From contig JBAIZL010000001.1 of assembly GCA_036971475.1 (NCBI GenBank), positions 104,335,350 to 104,399,349 of the forward strand: 64,000 nt of DNA. The letters run 5' to 3'. The notes beneath the pieces are model-generated. The model made no database searches, was not told the origin of the DNA, and saw only the letters and a list, made by a program, of their open reading frames with translations. The stretch comes from Prosapia bicincta (lineage: Eukaryota; Arthropoda; Insecta; Hemiptera; Cercopidae). Positions 58,710-64,000 of this stretch are shown here, piece by piece. Position 1 is the stretch's first letter. The number at the start of each line of letters is the position of its first letter. Made by a program: the position numbers and the translations under genes.

Positions 58710-58902
58710 TCGATTATAAAAAAATTTAAGAATTAACGTTAAGGCACTTTAGATAAGATTATTAATTAAATATTTGTATTAATATTGTTTACTTTTCAGG
58801 ACTTTGCAACCATAAGTCAATAATTTTTTTAATTTTCAAAATTTAAATAGAATAAAGGGGAATTTTGAAATTTTAGATAAAGAAATAAAAAAAGAAAAAA
58901 AA

Positions 58903-60814
58903 ATGGAATCTGAAACAGGTACATATAATTTAAGGAGGGAGAAAGCGAAAAAAACAGAAAAGTTAGAGGAATATAACAAACATAGTAGGTCTAGGAAGGG
59001 TACAGCAATTGAGGAAGCTGCAAAAGGAAAATATGTGACATTAAAAGAAAAAATAGATGAAAAAGAGGAAGAAGCTACAATAGGCCTAATAGAATTGGAA
59101 GAAGGGACAAGCCTAGAAATACAAGAGACAGAAACGGAAGGCACAGATATGCCTATAGAAGAGAGTGAGGTGGAAACCCAAGTAGATGAGGCTAGGGGAC
59201 TACCACCTATGCAAACCCAACAAAAAAAAAACGGGGAAATAATGAGAATGAAGATTTAAGGGAGATGATGAGAACTCTCATGGAAATGAGTGAAAAAGGG
59301 AGAGAGGATCTAAATAGACAATTAAATATAAATAATGAAAAAATAAATAGACAATTAGATAAGATGGACGAAATAAAAAAAGAATTAAAAGAGAATATAA
59401 ATGAAATAAAAGGGGAAATGAAAGATATGAGTGAGGATATGAGGGAAATAAACAAAAAATTAGAGGAAAATAGAGACGAAATGAGAGAGATGAAGGAAGA
59501 TTTCAAATTCATAACAAGGAAATAAGGGAGGAAAGTAAGAAAATGATAGAGGATATGAGGGAACAGTTGAGAACAGAGAATAATGCTGTAGTAGGAGTTA
59601 TGAGAAGAGACTTAGAGGAGAAGATTAAGGAGAATTTAGAGGAAACAAAAGAAATAATAGCTGATGTGACAGAAATTAATAAGAAAGAGATAGAGAAGGT
59701 AGAAAAAATGACAATACAGAACAGGGAAGAGTTAAGAGTTTTAAATAGGGAGATAGCTATTGAGAAAAACAATAATAATGATAGAATTGACCGATTGGAA
59801 ACAGAAGGAAGGAGGAATAATGAGAAACAAGGGGAATTGACCCAGAGAATGGAAAAGGTAGAAAAGAAGGTGGAAGAAAGTAAAGGAGGAGAAGGCCTAA
59901 GGATCATACAAGTGTCATGCGGGAATCAGGAGGAGATGCCCAAATTTAATGGGAGGAATGGTAACCCTATGGAGTTCCTCAAAAGACTGGATAGGTATGT
60001 GGAGAGAAAATTTGAATGTAGGACAGGGGAAAGATTTGAAAATGAATGGAGAGGAATCATAGATAGAGCTTTGGAAGTAGGAGCGGCTAGATGGTGGGAA
60101 TCAATCAGAGAGGAGGTGGAAAATTTCGCGGATTTACAAGGTAGGTTTATAGAAAGATACTGGGCCAAAGAAATACAGGAAGGCATCAAAGAGAGAATAG
60201 AAAATGAAAGGTATATAGAGGGAAATGGAAGAGCCAGAGCAGATTATTTCATAGAAAGAGTCATAGTTTTAAAGAACATGACACCACCGCAAAATGAGGA
60301 AGAGATAGTCCGGAGATTAAGCCGGCATTTTAATGAAAGGATACAGTTGTCAAGAAGAGTACAAAATATAAAAACTATCCGAGAGATGGAAAGGATGCTG
60401 AATGAGGAGGATATAGAGGAGAGAAATAAGGAAATAAGACAGAGAAACAGGGGACCATGGAATAGGCCTACCCCTAGAGAGGAACAGAATGGAAATAGAT
60501 TTCCACCCAGAAGGGGTGAGGAAGGGATGAGACAGCAGGGAAATAGAAGATTTCCAGGACCAGGAGAATTGTATAGAAGGAATGAATATATGAATGAAGG
60601 GCGGCCGTATGTCCAGTTTTTTAACAGAAGAATAGATAATCATATGAGGGGGAATGTTGAACCAAGACCAGGGCAGGAAAATAATCGAGAAAATAGAGGA
60701 GACAGGAATTACAGAACCAATGACAGGAGCCAGAAGGAAGTAAATCAGATAGAGACAAGGAGTTATGTGGGGACAAGGAAGGAGGATGGTGCACATAATC
60801 AAACGGAAAACTAG
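58903..60814 (+). pseudogene. Gag of gypsy copy 2 (two frameshifts)
   Basis: MESETGTYNLRR starts at 58903. A run of 10 A at 59221-59231 shifts the frame; copy 1 has CAGGAACGG here and stays in frame. A one-base loss near 59517 (copy 1: ACAGATGAAATA) shifts it again. The N-half is a long charged coiled coil (KLEENRDEMREMKEDF). The capsid-like core lies at about 59935-60410 (GNPMEFLKRLDRYVE, ARWWESIREE, FIERYWAKE). The tail is Arg/Gly/Asn-rich with no CCHC knuckle, so RNA binding probably relies on basic residues. It ends NQTEN and a stop at 60812-60814, overlapping the pol frame. Confidence 0.9.
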
Positions 60815-61497
60815 AGAACACTGGTATCGTCGCCTTGGATCAGGAAAAGGAGCATCAAACAGAACAAATGAGGTTGCCAGTGATAAAATTTGATAAAAGC
60901 TCCTACGATAAAATTAAGTTAGCTATAAATAATGTATTAATCAGTAGAAAATTTTTAGAACAAGAAGATGAGGAGAGAAATTATAATTTAGGAATTGAAA
61001 AAAAAATAATAAACCCAGAGATAGAGATTAAGATGGAAGATACAAGTTTACTAGCATTAATAGACACAGGCAGTAACGTAACATGTATCCAGGAGAAATG
61101 GATGTTAGAGAATAAAAATAAAATAGGAAAAATAGAAATCCTACCAATAAAAAATTTAACCATTCGGACTGCAACAAATAAGAAAACTAAAAAGATAAAC
61201 AAAATGATCATGGTAATAGGAGAAATAGGAGGGGTAAAATATCCGTTTCAATGCCTAGTGGTGCCAGGCTTATTGAGAAAATTTATTATAGGTACGGATA
61301 TGTTGATGGATGTGGAGGCACAACTTGATTTTGGAAAATGGGAGATGGAGTTTAAATATGAAAACAAATTATATAAATCAAAAATGAGTGTAGATGGGCA
61401 GACAAAATTTAAAGGGGAGATGAATAATTTTGAAAATGAGATGGAGCAGGAATTGAGTTGTGATGAACAGGAAGGAATGAATGATATGGAAAAATGA
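60799..61497 (+). CDS. Protease region of pol (copy 2)
   Basis: The frame is open from 60799 and overlaps the gag end by 16 bases. It carries the aspartic protease signature LIDTGSNVTC (Asp codon 61063-61065), a flap-like stretch (NLTIRTATNKK) and the IIGTDMLMD motif typical of gypsy proteases. This enzyme would cut Gag and Gag-Pol. TGA at 61495-61497 ends the frame, yet the same frame continues open for over 2.5 kb as reverse transcriptase. It is probably a nonsense mutation; the context (TGA G) is not a known strong readthrough signal. Confidence 0.88.
   Translation, partial: SNGKLENTGIVALDQEKEHQTEQMRLPVIKFDKSSYDKIKLAINNVLISRKFLEQEDEERNYNLGIEKKIINPEIEIKMEDTSLLALIDTGSNVTCIQEKWMLENKNKIGKIEILPIKNLTIRTATNKKTKKINKMIMVIGEIGGVKYPFQCLVVPGLLRKFIIGTDMLMDVEAQLDFGKWEMEFKYENKLYKSKMSVDGQTKFKGEMNNFENEMEQELSCDEQEGMNDMEK
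60805..60811 (+). promoter_or_regulatory. Candidate -1 frameshift heptamer between gag and pol
   Basis: GGAAAAC directly precedes the gag TAG. The pol frame is -1 relative to gag and is open from 60799, so a slip here would make Gag-Pol. The same heptamer stands at the gag stop of copy 1. There is no AUG early in the pol frame. Confidence 0.55.
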
Positions 61498-64000
61498 GAA
61501 GAATTTGAAACTTTTGGAAACCAGAGTCAAAATTATATTAAAATTGTACAAGAGGAGGGAGAGATAAAAAAAGAGGATATTTTTGAAAGAATAGGGAATG
61601 AAGAGGTAACTGAGGAACAAAGACAGGAGATGAGTGACTTAATAGAGAAGTATAAAGAAGTATTTTCAGACCAGCCCGGTTTATGCACTGCATATAAACA
61701 TAAGATTAAAGTTAGGGAAGATGTACCATTTTACCAAAGAAATTACCCAATTCCTACAAAGTACCAAGATCAGGTACAAGAAGAGATAGAGAAAATGTTG
61801 AGGTTAGGTATAATTGAAAGAAGTACTAGTCCATATATTAATCCAATAGTCCCAGTCATCAAAACCAATGGGAAAGTTAGATTATGTTTAGATGCAAGAA
61901 AACTAAATGAAATTATAATTCCGGATTATGATTGCTATAGAGGAATAAATGAGATTCTACACAGAGCAAAGAGAGTTAATTGGTTGAGTACCATGGACCT
62001 CACTAACAGTTTCTGGCAGGTTGAATTGGAAGAGGAGTCAAGAAAATATACTGCATTCCAACATAGAGGGAAAACATACCAGTTTGTTGTTACACCCTAT
62101 GGATTGAAAACATCTCTAGCAGCATTGGCAAGAGCTATGGACAGTATTATGAGGGAGGAATTAGAAGATTTCACCTTAATATATGTAGATGATATAGTCT
62201 GTATGTCTGAGACATTTGAGGAGCATAAAAAACACCTAGAAAAGATCTTCCAAATTTTTTTAAAAAACAACATGACCATTAAATTTGATAAATCAGAGTT
62301 CTGTAGAAAAGATATTTCATTCTTAGGGTATAGATTGACTACAAATGGAGTAAAAATGGATGAAGAGAAGGTTAGAGCTATATTAGAATTTCCCTCACCT
62401 AAAAATCCTCGACAGTTAAAAGGTTTTATTGGAATGGCTAATTATTATAATAAATTTATAGAAAAATATTCAGAATTTGTACAACCATTATTAAAATTAT
62501 TATCTAATAGAAACAAATTTATTTGGACAGAAGAGGAGGAGCGAAATTTTATTAAATTAAAGAAAAAATTTTTGGAAACAAATGTACTTACTCACCCAGA
62601 TTACCAGAAAACATTTTACCTACAAACAGATGCCAGTGAATATGCCATAGGAGGACACATCTATCAGATTGATGAAAAGGGGGAGAAAAAGGCAGTAATG
62701 TTTATGAGCCGCACATTAAAAGGAAGTGAAGTTAAATATTATACCACTGAGAAGGAATTACTTGCTATATTGTTTTGTCTGCAGAAAGCAAGACAGATCA
62801 TCCTAGGAAGAAAAATTGTGATCCAGACTGACCATCAGGCCTTAACTTTTATTAAGACTTGTAAAATTTTAAATTCAAGATTGCATAGATGGATATTACT
62901 AATGCAAGAATATGATTATACTATTGAACATTGTAAAGGAAAAGAAAATGTAGTTGCAGACCTATTGAGCAGGAACCCTTGTGACAAAAATAAGTTTGAA
63001 AGAAGAGACCAAAATTCAGAATTACAAATAAATTATATAGAAAGAGTTATGGATATGGAAATGTGTACAAAATTTAAAGAATTTAGTAAATTACAAGTAG
63101 AAGATTTGGAAGTTAGAGAAATAAAAGAAAACATTCAAAATTATCCTCAAAATTATAAAATTATTAATAACTTAGTATATAAAAGAAATAGGGAAAGTTG
63201 GAAAATAGTAGTACCAAAGGGAATGATTAAAGAAATAGTGGGTACTTGTCATGAATATTACCTGCATGCAGGAGCTAAGAAATGTCATACCATATTATCA
63301 GAGAGCTTCACTTGGAAGAAAATGGGAAAAAGCATTAGGGGAATTATTAAAACATGTAATATTTGTCAAAGAGCTAAAAATGTAACCCAAGGTAATTTTG
63401 GAAAGATGAAAGGGATCCAAGTGGAAAAACCAAAGGAGCAATTGTCAATTGATTTTATAGGACCATTTCAAAGAACTGTAGGAGGCTATAAGTATTTATT
63501 AGTAATTTTAGATGTATTTACAAAATTCGTTCAAATCTATAAATTGAAAAAGGCAACCACAGGGGAGGCAATTAAATGTTTAGAACATTATATAGAAAAA
63601 TTCGGGAGAGTAGAAAGAATACAGACTGATCATGGAACCCAGTTTAATAATAAGAAATGGCTGGAGTATATTAAAAATAGAGAAATGAAACCAATATTTT
63701 CTCCAATAAGGAGGCCACAAAGCAATATCGTTGAGAGGGTGAATAAGGAGATCATTAGATGTTTGAGAACATATTGTCATCATAACCATAGAGAATGGGG
63801 AAAATATGTAGAGGTTATTAACCAGGCAATTAATGAAATTCCTCATGAGACTACAGGATACACACCCAACCAGCTACAACTAGGAATTCAGGATGAAAGG
63901 TTTTGGCAAAAGGAAATAAAAAATTTTGGCTGGAGTTCAAAATTAATAAATTTAGAAAGACATTTAGAAATTGCTAGGAGTAGAATTAAGAAGAAGGCTC
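61498..64000 (+). CDS. Pol: reverse transcriptase - RNase H - integrase (copy 2, runs off window)
   Basis: The 834 codons are open to the window edge in the same frame as protease; the first in-frame ATG is 61630. RT motifs: RLCLDARKLN, STMDLTNSFWQVEL, TPYGLKTSLAALARAMD and YVDD (62182-62193). The TPYGLKTSLAALARAMD segment departs from the common PFGLKNAPATFQR form. RNase H follows (LQTDASEYAIGG, TEKELLAILF, DHQALTF). Integrase has an HHCC finger (His 63250 and 63265, Cys 63355 and 63364) and a D,D35E core: Asp 63451, Asp 63628, Glu 63733. GYTPNQL near 63858 is the usual gypsy motif after the core. It enables genome integration of the cDNA. All catalytic residues are present. Confidence 0.95.

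Larger units (their letters stand above)
57481..64000 (+). mobile_element. Ty3/gypsy LTR retrotransposon, copy 2 (3' end beyond window)
   Basis: 5' LTR, primer-binding site, gag, protease, reverse transcriptase, RNase H and integrase occur in normal gypsy order. The window ends inside the integrase C-part. Gag has two frameshifts, and one in-frame TGA separates protease from reverse transcriptase. It is the reference for reading copy 1. Confidence 0.95.

Noticed and set aside
59509..60802. Long Ser/Leu/Phe-rich frames on the - strand opposite gag
   Set aside because: They are antisense shadows of the purine-rich gag coding strand.
1..64000. A defence-type or operon-like system, CRISPR array, or viral gene cluster
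   Set aside because: No repeated spacer pattern, no compact gene cluster, and eukaryotic introns and transposons throughout. The repeats found are all explained as transposon ends, duplications or microsatellites.

Overview
This 64-kb window is AT-rich animal DNA. It is most likely from an arthropod, probably an insect: it combines Penelope-like, Ty3/gypsy, LINE, piggyBac, mariner and Harbinger elements, and a host gene with GT-AG introns of 3 to 13 kb. The species cannot be told from the sequence. I see no bacterial or viral operon, CRISPR array, rRNA or tRNA. Almost everything recognisable is transposable-element DNA, laid down around and inside one split host gene.

Layout. 1-5075: a Ty3/gypsy LTR element whose gag and protease blocks are out of order. 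5345-12530: Penelope-like (PLE) copies, a piggyBac pseudogene and a Helentron-like repeat. 12740-17399: a nearly full-length LINE with an APE endonuclease, reverse transcriptase and RNase H, broken by two premature stops and one frameshift. 19503-20547: a long-TIR MITE with an 8-bp target duplication. 20708-24902: PLE foldbacks and fragments. 25647-53309: exons of a host gene for a two-finger zinc-finger protein of unknown function. Its introns hold a Jockey-type LINE remnant (31083-32060), a mariner (33189-34324), a solo gypsy LTR (36464-37930), a decayed duplicate of one of its own exons (39770-39883), a PLE scrap, a Harbinger derivative (40971-41621) and two piggyBac elements (43067-44838 and 48980-51324). 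54622-57400: two more PLEs. 57481-64000: a second copy of the same gypsy family with intact-looking reverse transcriptase, RNase H and integrase, cut by the window end.

Working together. The gypsy copies share gag, a candidate -1 frameshift site at the gag stop, protease, and LTRs with TGTAA/TTACA ends. The PLE copies repeatedly show inverted termini or head-to-head foldbacks. Three unrelated piggyBac families are present, each with a disabled transposase. The host gene is the only conserved cellular locus I can support. Its exons join with consistent reading phase through the fifth coding exon; the last exon is uncertain.
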